DNA of 64,000 bases. Source: Bacillus sp. CHD6a. Lineage in GTDB: Bacteria; Bacillota; Bacilli; Bacillales; Bacillaceae_I. Shown here one piece after another: positions 1 to 8,874 of the stretch (positions are counted from its first letter, which is position 1; every line of letters starts with the position of its first letter). The notes below the pieces were generated by a model. It saw only the letters and a program-made list of their open reading frames with translations, made no database searches and was not told the origin of the DNA. Both the position numbers and the translations under genes were made by a program. The stretch spans positions 372,001 through 436,000 of the forward strand of contig NZ_LBMD01000001.1 of assembly GCF_001293645.1 (NCBI RefSeq), read 5' to 3'.

Positions 1-50
1 GCTTGAAGACTATATGCTTGTAGCTGCTTAGTTATCATAGAATTCAACAT
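1..50 (-). CDS. 5' end of a probable DUF58 protein (cut by window edge)
   Basis: An ATG lies just after the stop codon of the MoxR gene and opens a frame that runs off the window edge after 16 codons (begins MLNSMITKQLQ). Only this start is visible, so the product cannot be identified from its own sequence. MoxR ATPases are very often followed by a DUF58 (von Willebrand factor A-like) gene, which is the basis of the call. No strong ribosome binding site is visible, so translation may be coupled to the preceding stop codon. The family assignment is inference from context. Confidence 0.4.
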   Translation of the reverse strand, partial: MLNSMITKQLQAYSLQ

Positions 51-55
51 AAGAG

Positions 56-1063
56 CTACCTTACATTCAATACTTTATCTGTGTATTGGATGGCGTCCTC
101 TAAGATAAGATCTTCTTTCACCCCAGAAGCTTCCCCTTCAAAATTTAAGAACAAGCGGTGTCGAAGAACCGGGATGGCAGCATGTTTGATATCTCCTTTG
201 GAGACATGAAAGCGACCTGAGCAGAATGCTCTTGCTTTTGCTACCTTAATTAAACTTTGAACACCACGAGGGCCTACACCGTAACGTACATATTTTTTCA
301 CAAGTTCACTGGCATGCTCTTCTTCTGGATGAGTCGCCATGATTAGCTGAACCGTATAGTCTAACAGTTCCTGTGATACGAGTATCTCCTTTACAGCCAG
401 CTGTATTTTTTGCATCTTATCTGTATCTAAAAGTTTTTGAACATGATAAGATTCTATTCCTGTCGTCCTTTTAATGATTTCATATAACTCTTCCTTCTTT
501 GGATAACCCATATTAATTTTTAAAAGGAACCGGTCCATCTGCGCCTCCGGTAGAGGATAAGTTCCTTCCATATCAATTGGGTTTTGTGTTGCTAATACAA
601 AGAATGGGGATGATACCTTTCTAGTTTCCCCCATGATGGTCACGGTTTTTTCCGCCATCGCCTCCAAAAGGGAACTTTGCGTCTTAGGAGTTGCCCGGTT
701 GATTTCATCTGCAAGAACAATATTAGAAAAAATAGGACCTTCATGAAACACAAAGGATTGTTTCCCGTTTTCGTGTATCTCAATCATTTTTGTTCCGGTA
801 ATATCGGATGGCATTAAGTCAGGAGTGAACTGTATTCTAGAAAAATCAAAGCTTAGTACTTCTGAAATTGTTCGAATGAGCATGGTCTTTCCTACACCCG
901 GCATCCCTTCGAGCAAGGCATGGCCATCTGACACCATCGCCCAAATCAGTTGTTCAATCACTTCCTCCTGACCAACAATCACCTTTCCTATCTCTTGTTT
1001 CACTTCCTGCAATGTATCTTGATAATATTTCAGTTCTTTTTCTTTTTCTTCCAAACTGATCAC
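56..1063 (-). CDS. MoxR-family AAA+ ATPase
   Basis: A 335-aa AAA+ ATPase of the MoxR/RavA class, chaperone-like ATPases thought to help assemble or activate partner proteins, often ones with vWA domains. Walker A (GMPGVGKT) is at residues 53-60 and Walker B (IVLADEINRA) at about 115-124, followed by the family segment TPKTQSSLLEAM and a sensor-like ATQNPI. The length is normal for the family. It starts directly after the stop of the upstream membrane-protein gene and is the fifth gene of a compact minus-strand operon. The association with an ABC exporter and large membrane proteins suggests a role in the cell envelope, but the substrate is unknown. Confidence 0.92.
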   Translation of the reverse strand: MISLEEKEKELKYYQDTLQEVKQEIGKVIVGQEEVIEQLIWAMVSDGHALLEGMPGVGKTMLIRTISEVLSFDFSRIQFTPDLMPSDITGTKMIEIHENGKQSFVFHEGPIFSNIVLADEINRATPKTQSSLLEAMAEKTVTIMGETRKVSSPFFVLATQNPIDMEGTYPLPEAQMDRFLLKINMGYPKKEELYEIIKRTTGIESYHVQKLLDTDKMQKIQLAVKEILVSQELLDYTVQLIMATHPEEEHASELVKKYVRYGVGPRGVQSLIKVAKARAFCSGRFHVSKGDIKHAAIPVLRHRLFLNFEGEASGVKEDLILEDAIQYTDKVLNVR

Positions 1064-2638
1064 TTAATCTGCTCCCTTCGGATCCACTTCACTAAAGTAT
1101 TGTTTAACCACATTTTCTAATCTTGAAGGTAATTGCATTCTGTCCAGCGATTCTCTGTAGGACTTTTCATAAGATGAGAATATTTCTTCATACGGTCTTG
1201 CTTGCCCTCTCAAGGTAGGAGAATCTGGAGCATCCTCGTATTGAGATTGCCCTTCCCCAGTTGGACCCCCATCCGTTTCATTCTGAGTATCACTATTGAT
1301 TTTAGAAGGAACCGTAAATGTTTGCTCACCAACACCTACGCCTGCACCAAGCCCTCCACCGCTTTGACCTTGACCCTGACCTTTGCCAAGGCCTTGGCCC
1401 TGGCCTTTACCTTTACCTTGACCTTGTCCCTGGCTCTGGCCTTGACCCTGGCCTTGACCTTGACCCTGACCTTTACCTTGACTTTGACCTTGATTTTGAC
1501 CTTGACTTTGACCCTGGTTAGAATTTTGGGCAGTTTGATTAGAAGTGGTCGGATTGTTAGAATTAGATAAAGTCAGCTTAGAAGGGTTCAACCCAGCTTG
1601 CGACATTTTTCCATATTGATTAGCAGCGGTTGCTTGAAGTGCATTCTGCAACGCCTCCATATCAGACAGTGCAGAAATGTCTTGCAAGAGTTCTTCAAGT
1701 TGTTCCAACAATGCTTCTAATTCCTCGTCAGACATTTCCTCCAAATTCATTTCTTCTTGGTCTAAGAGGGTATCTGATAGTTCTGACAGCTCTTTTTTTT
1801 CTTCTTCTGATAAGGATTCAATATTTTTCTTCTTTTCATTAAGTAGCTTCTCTAATTCTTCATTCTTTTTATTTAACGCAAGGTTCGCTAATGAGTTATC
1901 TGGCTGATCTTTTCCAATTTCTTTTAAGCTAGCTTCTTTTTCTTGAAGCTCTTTCATCTTTTCAGCTAAGTTATTTTCTTTTTCCATTAGTTCTTTTAAT
2001 AACTCATCTGCATCTTTCTCATTTTTAAGTTCTTTGAGCTCTTCTAACTCTTCCTTTATCTCTTTGTTATCCTTCCATTTCTCGGCATCTTTTTTAACTT
2101 TTTCAAGGGTTTCCTCTATTATTTCTCGTTCCGCCTCTACAGCCTTAGCTTCTTGCATCTTGTTATTTGGAAACAAAATGAAAAGAACAATCAAGCACGA
2201 TGTTATTAACGACGATAATAATACTTTGGGGAGTACATGCTGTAGCTTTGCCTCTTTAATAGTTTGTTCCTTTTTCTTAAGGTGGTCATAAGCCTCTTTG
2301 CGCTGAAGTTGCGCGACCAAGGAGGTATCCTTCACATAATCAAGGGACGTAGTAAGTCTATCCTCTTCTAAAAAGGCATCTGAATATCTTGCAGCATCCC
2401 AAGTGGAAGGTCTTTTTCTCCAGTAGAAGAGGAGAACTGCTATACAAGCAATTCCTCCTAACCAGAGCGCTTTTTCGATTAAGTAAGGAGTCACCATTAT
2501 TCTGGCAACGAAGATCACACTTAAAAAGCTGACGCAAAATGCCAAGATAGCATATTGCGCCTGTTTAGATATACGTTGAATTCTAAGCTTTCTTCTAATG
2601 GAGAATAGAAATCTGATAATAAGATCGTTTTCCTTCAT
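1064..2638 (-). CDS. Coiled-coil membrane protein with Gly-Gln repeat (DUF4175-like)
   Basis: A 524-aa protein with two adjacent hydrophobic segments near residues 28-72 and a third near 138-158. These are followed by a long, highly charged Glu/Lys/Leu coiled coil (about 165-325). Residues about 365-430 form a low-complexity tract dominated by Gly-Gln, Ser-Gln and Gly-Lys pairs, then a Gly-rich stretch and a conserved-looking C-terminus containing SSYEKSYRESLDR. The layout recalls DUF4175-type proteins found beside MoxR/DUF58 genes. Spacing to neighbours is 0-7 bp, so it is certainly co-transcribed. The function is unknown; a scaffold partner of the MoxR ATPase is a guess. Confidence 0.75.
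   Translation of the reverse strand: MKENDLIIRFLFSIRRKLRIQRISKQAQYAILAFCVSFLSVIFVARIMVTPYLIEKALWLGGIACIAVLLFYWRKRPSTWDAARYSDAFLEEDRLTTSLDYVKDTSLVAQLQRKEAYDHLKKKEQTIKEAKLQHVLPKVLLSSLITSCLIVLFILFPNNKMQEAKAVEAEREIIEETLEKVKKDAEKWKDNKEIKEELEELKELKNEKDADELLKELMEKENNLAEKMKELQEKEASLKEIGKDQPDNSLANLALNKKNEELEKLLNEKKKNIESLSEEEKKELSELSDTLLDQEEMNLEEMSDEELEALLEQLEELLQDISALSDMEALQNALQATAANQYGKMSQAGLNPSKLTLSNSNNPTTSNQTAQNSNQGQSQGQNQGQSQGKGQGQGQGQGQGQSQGQGQGKGKGQGQGLGKGQGQGQSGGGLGAGVGVGEQTFTVPSKINSDTQNETDGGPTGEGQSQYEDAPDSPTLRGQARPYEEIFSSYEKSYRESLDRMQLPSRLENVVKQYFSEVDPKGAD
1362..1519 (-). repeat. In-frame 6-bp repeat coding Gly-Gln pairs
   Basis: About 25 imperfect copies of a hexamer (plus strand CCTTGA/CCTTGG variants) lie inside the coiled-coil membrane protein gene and encode Gly-Gln, Ser-Gln and Gly-Lys pairs. 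Unit-length changes would keep the frame, so copy number can vary without breaking the protein. Confidence 0.85.
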
Positions 2639-2645
2639 AAATGAT

Positions 2646-3491
2646 CTACCCTTTACTTGGTTTCATATTTGGGCGTAACTTTTTAATACTAAGCAATATC
2701 AAAATGATAGTAATGGTGATATATGAAATGACTAAACCTACACCTAAGTGTAATTCTATTCCTGTAATATTTTTCAATTCTATTGCTGCAGCAGGCTCAA
2801 ATAGTGCTAACATGACACCGAAGGGATTAAACATGGCAATAAAATACGGTATGGGGTTTGCCTGTGGGCCTGTTGCCCCAAATTGTGAAAAACTAATCGT
2901 GAACATGGTAATGATTGCTGTACCTGCAGCAAGAAAAAAGGCTACACCATACGTACAAACCATGGCTACAATTGTTTTTCGGATTAAAGTTGAGAAGAAA
3001 ACCCCTATACTTCCTAAAGTAGCCATGGAAAGCAAATATACACCGAAAGTCGTCATCAAAAGTTTCGGTGATATACCACCAAATAAGAAAACAATGCTAT
3101 ATAACGGCAAACTGGAAATTACAATTAACAGTAGAAATGATAAAGATGACACCAATTTGCTTACAATAATACTTGTGGAAGATTGCTGAGTCGTCAAAAG
3201 AATGTTTAACGTTTGTTTTTCCCGCTCACTGCTGATAATTCCTGCTGTCAATCCAGGTGTCATAAAGAAAATCAAGGCTAGCTGGACAAATGCTAATATC
3301 ATGAACATGTTTTTACTACTTTCTGCACGGAACATTCCCATGGAACTATATCTTGTCTCCATATAGATGTAGAACAAGGCGATCAGACCAAGTACACCGA
3401 GGTAAAATAAAATCCCCAAAAAGCTTTTAAAACTCCTGAAGCGTAATTTGAACTCTTTGTTTAACATGGGGTTAATTAGTTGAGCTTTCAT
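2646..3491 (-). CDS. ABC-2 type transporter permease
   Basis: A 281-aa integral membrane protein with about six hydrophobic segments, typical of ABC-2 exporter permeases. The N-terminus (NPMLNKEFKLRFRSFKSFL) is the usual amphipathic start of this family, and SSEREKQTLNILLTT matches the conserved family loop. Its start codon overlaps the stop of the upstream ATPase gene by one base, so the two form one transporter. The substrate is unknown; with MoxR and large surface-type membrane proteins in the same operon, an envelope or polysaccharide role is possible. Confidence 0.88.
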   Translation of the reverse strand: MKAQLINPMLNKEFKLRFRSFKSFLGILFYLGVLGLIALFYIYMETRYSSMGMFRAESSKNMFMILAFVQLALIFFMTPGLTAGIISSEREKQTLNILLTTQQSSTSIIVSKLVSSLSFLLLIVISSLPLYSIVFLFGGISPKLLMTTFGVYLLSMATLGSIGVFFSTLIRKTIVAMVCTYGVAFFLAAGTAIITMFTISFSQFGATGPQANPIPYFIAMFNPFGVMLALFEPAAAIELKNITGIELHLGVGLVISYITITIILILLSIKKLRPNMKPSKG

Positions 3492-4423
3492 TATTCCACA
3501 CCCTTTGTAATTTCTAAAAAGATATCTTCCAGATTAGATTCTTCTTGACTCAAGCTAAGAATCATGATGTCTGAATCTAGTGCTCTTTTTAGCAAATCAA
3601 CTTGTTCCTCATCAGTCCCTTCAAATGAGAAGGATAGAAGATTTGATCGTTGTTCATTTTTTTGAATATTAGAGACACTAGGTACATCCTCGAAGAATTT
3701 GATAGCTTTATCAATATCTTTCAAAATGAGTACTTTTAGCACTTTATTGGCTTGAAGTTGTTGATGAATTTCTTCCACTCTTCCTGTTGCAACAAGCTTT
3801 CCACCATTAATTACTCCAATTTCATCACACATCTCTGCAAGTTCTGGCAGTATATGTGAGGAAATCATGATGGTTTTCCCCATACTTTTTAGTTCTCTTA
3901 AAATTTCCCTCATTTCAATCCTAGCCCTTGGATCTAATCCTGATGCAGGTTCATCCAAAATTAACACTTCTGGGTCATGTATTAATGCTCTCGCAAGACA
4001 AAGTCGCTGCTTCATCCCCCTCGATAATACATCTACATACGCATCTTTTTTATCTGTTAAATTGACAAGTTCAAGGAGCTGAGGTATCAGTTTTTGCCTT
4101 TCCTCAAGGGGGATGCCGTAACTCGCACCATAGAAGTCAAGATACTCATCCGTTTTAAATTGATCATATACTCCAAAGAAATCCGGCATGTATCCAATAT
4201 ACTTTCGAACCATTTTAGGATACTTCGTAACATCATACCCGTTTACTAAAGCAGTTCCAGATGTAGGTGCAAGAAGGGTAGAGAGTATGGAAAATGTAGT
4301 TGATTTTCCTGCTCCATTGTGACCAACAAAACCAAACACTGTACCTTTTTCAACCTTCAAGTTCAATGAATCCAATGCTGTGAATTTCCCATATTTTTTT
4401 GTAAGATTAATGGTTTCTATCAT
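3491..4423 (-). CDS. ABC transporter ATP-binding protein
   Basis: A 310-aa ABC ATPase. Walker A (GHNGAGKS) is at residues 34-41, the signature LSRGMKQR near 134-141 and Walker B (VLILDEP) near 153-159, with the D-loop ASGLDPRAR and a switch histidine in ISSHILPE. The C-terminal 90 residues are the small regulatory domain usual in exporters of the drug and antibiotic type. Its start overlaps the upstream gene by 4 bp and its stop overlaps the permease start by 1 bp, so it powers the permease encoded next. No substrate can be named. Confidence 0.93.
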   Translation of the reverse strand: MIETINLTKKYGKFTALDSLNLKVEKGTVFGFVGHNGAGKSTTFSILSTLLAPTSGTALVNGYDVTKYPKMVRKYIGYMPDFFGVYDQFKTDEYLDFYGASYGIPLEERQKLIPQLLELVNLTDKKDAYVDVLSRGMKQRLCLARALIHDPEVLILDEPASGLDPRARIEMREILRELKSMGKTIMISSHILPELAEMCDEIGVINGGKLVATGRVEEIHQQLQANKVLKVLILKDIDKAIKFFEDVPSVSNIQKNEQRSNLLSFSFEGTDEEQVDLLKRALDSDIMILSLSQEESNLEDIFLEITKGVE

Positions 4424-6885
4424 TCTTTTACCGCTCCCTCTACCTTCACTCCCGGCAATTGTATATCCATATCAAAATTATTTGGAACTCTTAAACGAAC
4501 AGTAACGCTTCCCTGATCATTGAAATAATCGGAGAGATTTCCCTCTAATGTCACAGAAGATTTATTATCAAGCAATTCTGCTTCTCCCGTTTTATGATTG
4601 AAAATAAAATACTCTATACTACCGTCTCTTGTTCGAAGTTTAATTTTAACTTCTTTCATTTCGTCTTCTGTAATGTCGACCAAATCCGGTAGGCTATAGG
4701 TAAAATCATAAGACCCTCCACCTAAATATACATATGTTTCTCCATAGTGTAGACCGTTATGGTGAACCATACCTGTTTCTCCTTCTGTCACCTTTATGTT
4801 TGGCGCTAAATGTTCCTCAGTAAAACTAAAGCTTCCTCCACCTGTATTAGTGATTGAAATTGGTAGAACAACTAGATGAGAGGCATTTGATTTTCCTGAT
4901 TTCCCCTCCACTTTCGTGTTCATCACTCCGTCTGTTACATAGCCAACCAGAATAGGTTGAGATGCTATAGAGAAAATATCTTTTCTGTTGACAAGTAGAT
5001 CCAGCAACTGAAACTTCTTATAGTCTTCCAGCTCATGTTTTTCAATTTGATTAGCCCCAGGTCCCTGATTATAATAACTTTGGAAATTTGGGAATGCCTT
5101 TGTTGAAGAAGAGCTGCTCGGTGCAGTCAATGCATTGGCAATGTTTCCTCCAGACACCTCATATTCAAGGTCCACTGTTTCCCCTGCTTTAATATCTCCA
5201 AGAGCTTCCGAGTTGCGGCCTGATAATATAAATGCATCTTTTAACTCATATTGCATTTGGTTGGAAATTGTCCCTTGTACTTTTCCATCTTTCATAGAGA
5301 TAGCATGTTCAATTTTTCCTAATGGCAAAGCATTAACATTTCCGATACTTGTTCGTGTTGACCAATATTCCACATTGTTAAACTTGATTTCTGTTCCTTT
5401 AGATAAAGAACTGACATATGCATAATTTTTCATTAATTCGAAATTTTCATTATAACCATAAGTCATTGGGAAAAGTGTGGTGTTTTCTCCTGTTTCCATC
5501 TTATAATCTCCGCCACTATTTGTAAGAATGCTGGCTACACCATATCCACTGGCAGTTTCTGTTTCATTGTCCAGGAGTAGTATACTGGATTCATTCACCT
5601 GTGTTCCTGATATCCGATCCTTCGCACCAATCCCGAAAACTGCAACACTAGTAAAAATGGCTACGGCTGGAATAATCCACCACGCCTGCTCTCGTTTGTC
5701 CGTTTTCTTCAGAATAATATACAAAACTGGAATAACTAGTATAAGATAAACAGCAAATGCTCCAATTAACAGTGGAACTGAAACGATTGACCCTGGAAAA
5801 GCTTCCCCAATTGGGCTTAATTGATGAGATAGTTCTTCCATGACAGGCATCTTATAATGATTCGGACTTTTAGTTGTAACCTTTTGAAGGACACTGCTCC
5901 ACCATGTGGTTAATTCACTCCATTCTCCAAAAAGTGGAGAAGCTAAGTTACTTGTAATTTGGGTTACTGTCCCAGTCCCTGTACTCATCATGAGGGTGAT
6001 GGGAGTTTCCACATCCTTTGTCAGAACTGTAGCATCTTCCTTTATTATATTACCAGTAAATATAGGAAGATCTGGAAAACTACTATACTCATTCAATTTC
6101 TTTAGTGATGTTTCATTCGTGGGATCCAATAGCTGAAATTCCTGTAAGTCTCCTAAATCCTGACTCAGACCTACCTTTGTATCAAACATCAAAGAGCCAC
6201 CGTTGTTGACCCAGTCTTTAATGGCTTGTTGCTGAGGAGCCGTTAAAGTGGCCAGGGAAAAATCATGAACTAAAAGTACATCAAACAATTCCAATCCATA
6301 GGATTCATTTGGAATATTTTCGCTTTTGATATTTAGTAATTCCATACTTTCATTTTGATATTTGACCAATTTCAAGAAGTTGACTGCATCATGGTTTTTG
6401 CTTAGAACTCCTAAAACGACTCTGTTATCCCCAATATACCTTGGTTGAGCATTTGCATTCCCTTTCAGCTTCACTTCTTTCCCTTTTTCTACGCCACCCT
6501 CGTAAAAAGTGACAAAATCATGTCTAGTACCGGAATAGTTATATGACATGTGTTCAGAGGTTCCTTTTACTGCAAGTTCCAACGTTTTGGAACCTCCCGC
6601 TTCTATTTCAACAGGGATAACATAACTCCCGGCCATATTATATGTAGGGCTTGAAAAAACAACGATATCCCCTTTCGTCGCATCCCCTTTGTTCACCAAT
6701 TCAATTCTAATCTGATGTCCCTTCCCCATCTGAACTTTATTGTCTACTCCAAATTCGACTTTCACTTCTAAGTTTGTCTCTGCGTTTGAAAATGATGGAT
6801 TTAGAAATAATCCGATAATGATCAAGACTAAACATTTTCTAATTAATAACCATGCTTTCACGTCTTTTCCCCCTAAATATGACAA
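4420..6885 (-). CDS. Large exported membrane protein with GATase-like domain, first gene of the operon
   Basis: An 821-aa protein that I cannot assign to a named family. A signal or anchor segment lies near residues 12-36 (LLIRKCLVLIIIGLFLNP). An extracytoplasmic beta-rich region follows. Near 165-335 there is a glutamine-amidotransferase-like fold, with LLVHDFSLATL and an IKDWVNNGGSLMFD segment as seen in ThuA/GATase-like sensors. Two closely spaced membrane helices (about 368-422) come next, then a long extracytoplasmic C-terminal half. It overlaps the ATPase gene by 4 bp and opens the operon. It probably works with the ABC exporter at the cell surface; the role is unknown. Confidence 0.72.
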   Translation of the reverse strand: MSYLGGKDVKAWLLIRKCLVLIIIGLFLNPSFSNAETNLEVKVEFGVDNKVQMGKGHQIRIELVNKGDATKGDIVVFSSPTYNMAGSYVIPVEIEAGGSKTLELAVKGTSEHMSYNYSGTRHDFVTFYEGGVEKGKEVKLKGNANAQPRYIGDNRVVLGVLSKNHDAVNFLKLVKYQNESMELLNIKSENIPNESYGLELFDVLLVHDFSLATLTAPQQQAIKDWVNNGGSLMFDTKVGLSQDLGDLQEFQLLDPTNETSLKKLNEYSSFPDLPIFTGNIIKEDATVLTKDVETPITLMMSTGTGTVTQITSNLASPLFGEWSELTTWWSSVLQKVTTKSPNHYKMPVMEELSHQLSPIGEAFPGSIVSVPLLIGAFAVYLILVIPVLYIILKKTDKREQAWWIIPAVAIFTSVAVFGIGAKDRISGTQVNESSILLLDNETETASGYGVASILTNSGGDYKMETGENTTLFPMTYGYNENFELMKNYAYVSSLSKGTEIKFNNVEYWSTRTSIGNVNALPLGKIEHAISMKDGKVQGTISNQMQYELKDAFILSGRNSEALGDIKAGETVDLEYEVSGGNIANALTAPSSSSSTKAFPNFQSYYNQGPGANQIEKHELEDYKKFQLLDLLVNRKDIFSIASQPILVGYVTDGVMNTKVEGKSGKSNASHLVVLPISITNTGGGSFSFTEEHLAPNIKVTEGETGMVHHNGLHYGETYVYLGGGSYDFTYSLPDLVDITEDEMKEVKIKLRTRDGSIEYFIFNHKTGEAELLDNKSSVTLEGNLSDYFNDQGSVTVRLRVPNNFDMDIQLPGVKVEGAVKE

Positions 6886-6955
6886 TCTCTCTTTCTATTT
6901 TCAAATAACTATATCTAAGACGTAACACTTTAGGAAAAAGTTTCAAATTAATATA

Positions 6956-6986
6956 AAAAACCGGACAAAAAAATGCCCGGTCCTAT
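6956..6986 (-). terminator. Rho-independent terminator
   Basis: On the minus strand, ACCGGGC and GTCCGGT (one G-U pair) flank a T-rich loop and are followed by a run of T. It lies upstream of the exporter operon and would stop read-through from the germination operon and the repeat cluster. Confidence 0.7.
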
Positions 6987-7008
6987 TTTGGTTGCTTGGT
7001 TATTATCC

Positions 7009-7705
7009 GATGTTAATTTCCGCAAATGGCTGCGCTTTTCCTAGGGAGTGACGTGAGCCTCCTTTCGCTACGCTGAAGCCACTGAAAAAGTCATTGAGAT
7101 TTTAGAATTTTTTTCACACCGTTGTTGATTTCCGCATATGGCTGCGCTTTTCCTAGGAGTGACGTGAGCCTCTTTCGTCTAAACCGAGGCCACTGAAAAA
7201 GTCATTGAGATATTAAAATTTTTAACACCGCTGTTGATTTCCGCAAATGGCTGCGCTTTCCTAGGGGCGTTGCTGGAGCCTCCTCGGCTACGCCTGCGGG
7301 GTCTCCAGCTAACGCTATCTCCCTCAGGAGTCTTCGCCTTTTGCTCCAATCAACAGCTAGGAATCATAAAATACTTTACGTTATTAGTTTTTCTGTGGCT
7401 TCGCTACTACTGCGGGGTCTCCACCTAACGTTATCTCCCTAAGGAGTCTTCGCATCTTGCTCCAATTAACAGCTAGGAATCAACACAAATTCTACGTTAT
7501 CAGTTTTTCAGTGGCTTCGCTACAACTGCGGGGTCTCCACCTAGCGCTATCTAACTCGGAAGTCTTTGCCTTTTGCTCCAATCAACAGCTAGGAATCATA
7601 AAAAACTTTACGTTATCAGTTTTTCAGTGGCTTCAACCGTTGTGAAGAGTCACGGAACACCCGCAGGCATACGAAGCGGCTGGAACGGAAGATTAATGGA
7701 GTTTT
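7009..7705. repeat. Cluster of dispersed palindromic repeats (full, half and inverted copies)
   Basis: This gene-free stretch is built from one repeat family. Two 5'-half copies (from about 7009 and 7122) are followed by a full copy (about 7219-7363) bounded by GCTGTTGATT and AATCAACAGC. Two further 3'-half copies end near 7482 and 7600, spaced about 116 bp apart. Last comes a partial inverted copy (about 7640-7700, with CGCAGGCATACGAAGCGGC and GGAACGGAA). Open frames here are by-products of the repeat and not genes. Confidence 0.85.
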
Positions 7706-7718
7706 TTTCTTACTTATT

Positions 7719-7751
7719 CATAAAAAAGAAGGTTTCTCTCCTTCTTTTTTT
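7719..7751. terminator. Bidirectional terminator after the ger operon
   Basis: AAAAAAGAAGG and CCTTCTTTTTTT flank a short loop, giving a stem with A/T tails on both sides directly after the gerC-like stop codon. Confidence 0.75.
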
Positions 7752-8874
7752 AATCCATTACTCCGGTTCGTAATATTTCCACCTTGATCTTTATTTTATA
7801 TTTAACATTCTGATATTGTTTTCTCCAATCCTCTGTACGGAATGAGTCATATCCTACTTTTGCACGATAATAGTTTCCAAAACCAACTGGATCCGCTCCC
7901 ATTTCCTTGCTTTTTTCCAACACATCAATTAACTGTTCCTCCATATCTTTCCCTATTGCTTCTTCCAATTTTTTCAATGCTTTAGGATTTCCTAAATCAT
8001 AATTTTCAGATATTTCTTGCATTCTCGTTTTCACATCAACTTCTATTGAATAAGAGGGAACTTCTTTGTCTTCCAATTTTATATCTGTAACACTTCTGAG
8101 ATGATCAAGTGAAACAAATACACTGTTCTCTTTTTTATGATTGCTAGTTAAAATATATTTTTTCAACTGCTCTTTAGGGATGGTAATTTCTGTACTACCT
8201 ACATCAAAAGGATCAACGAGCAATTTTAAATAAAAGGAATCATTACTATCCAATTCTCCAACAACTTTATCATCTTGAAATAACGACAATCCTTCTATAA
8301 TGATTGTATTATCTTTAAAATTTAATAGAGGAAGTACAGGGTCACGCCCTTCACTATAATAGCACTGCATAAATTCATGCAGGGTGGGAGAAAGTAATGT
8401 ATCCCCTTCCACATTTTGTGTGATTAATTCGTATAAGAATGTACCAGCATTTGATATATCTTCTGAATCTTGCGAGAGTTGAAGTAGCTCCTGAGCCTTA
8501 GGTTTGCTAACTGCAAGATAAGACATAGTTCCAACTTGAGCATCCCGGGAAAGCGTATCAATTATAGAAATTATCCCTTCCTTTGCTAACTCCTCCCCAT
8601 AAATTGCCACCCTTAATTGCCCGGATACAAGTCTTCTGCTTGAAGCAAGGTTTTCTTTTTGTCTTACCCCCTTACTTGTATGAGCTAGAGTCGTCACCAT
8701 TTTGGTGTTATTTGGATGCATGGGATCAAATTCATAGTAAATGATAGAGCCTTTTAGCATTCCGTCTTCATTATCATACCCCATTGCTGTTATTAAACCG
8801 AGTTCCTCCAGCGGTTTTTGTTGAACACACCCACTTAAGATGACGATTACACAAATCCATATAACTTTTCTCAT
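7750..8874 (-). CDS. Ger(x)C family spore germination lipoprotein
   Basis: A 374-aa C subunit of a nutrient germinant receptor. It has a lipoprotein signal peptide with lipobox-like LSGC near residues 12-16. The family opening (LITAMGYDNEDGMLKGSIIYYE) and the C-terminal Ger(x)C features (RTEDWRKQYQNVKYKIKIKVEI) are present. The length is normal. It overlaps the B gene by 4 bp and ends the operon. In the inner spore membrane it would act with the A and B subunits to sense nutrients. No D subunit gene is visible nearby. Confidence 0.9.
   Translation of the reverse strand: MRKVIWICVIVILSGCVQQKPLEELGLITAMGYDNEDGMLKGSIIYYEFDPMHPNNTKMVTTLAHTSKGVRQKENLASSRRLVSGQLRVAIYGEELAKEGIISIIDTLSRDAQVGTMSYLAVSKPKAQELLQLSQDSEDISNAGTFLYELITQNVEGDTLLSPTLHEFMQCYYSEGRDPVLPLLNFKDNTIIIEGLSLFQDDKVVGELDSNDSFYLKLLVDPFDVGSTEITIPKEQLKKYILTSNHKKENSVFVSLDHLRSVTDIKLEDKEVPSYSIEVDVKTRMQEISENYDLGNPKALKKLEEAIGKDMEEQLIDVLEKSKEMGADPVGFGNYYRAKVGYDSFRTEDWRKQYQNVKYKIKIKVEILRTGVMD

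Noticed and set aside
1202-2291. Plus-strand open frames opposite the coiled-coil membrane protein
   Set aside because: Low-complexity Leu/Thr or Ser-rich shadows of the Gly-Gln and Glu/Lys codons on the other strand.
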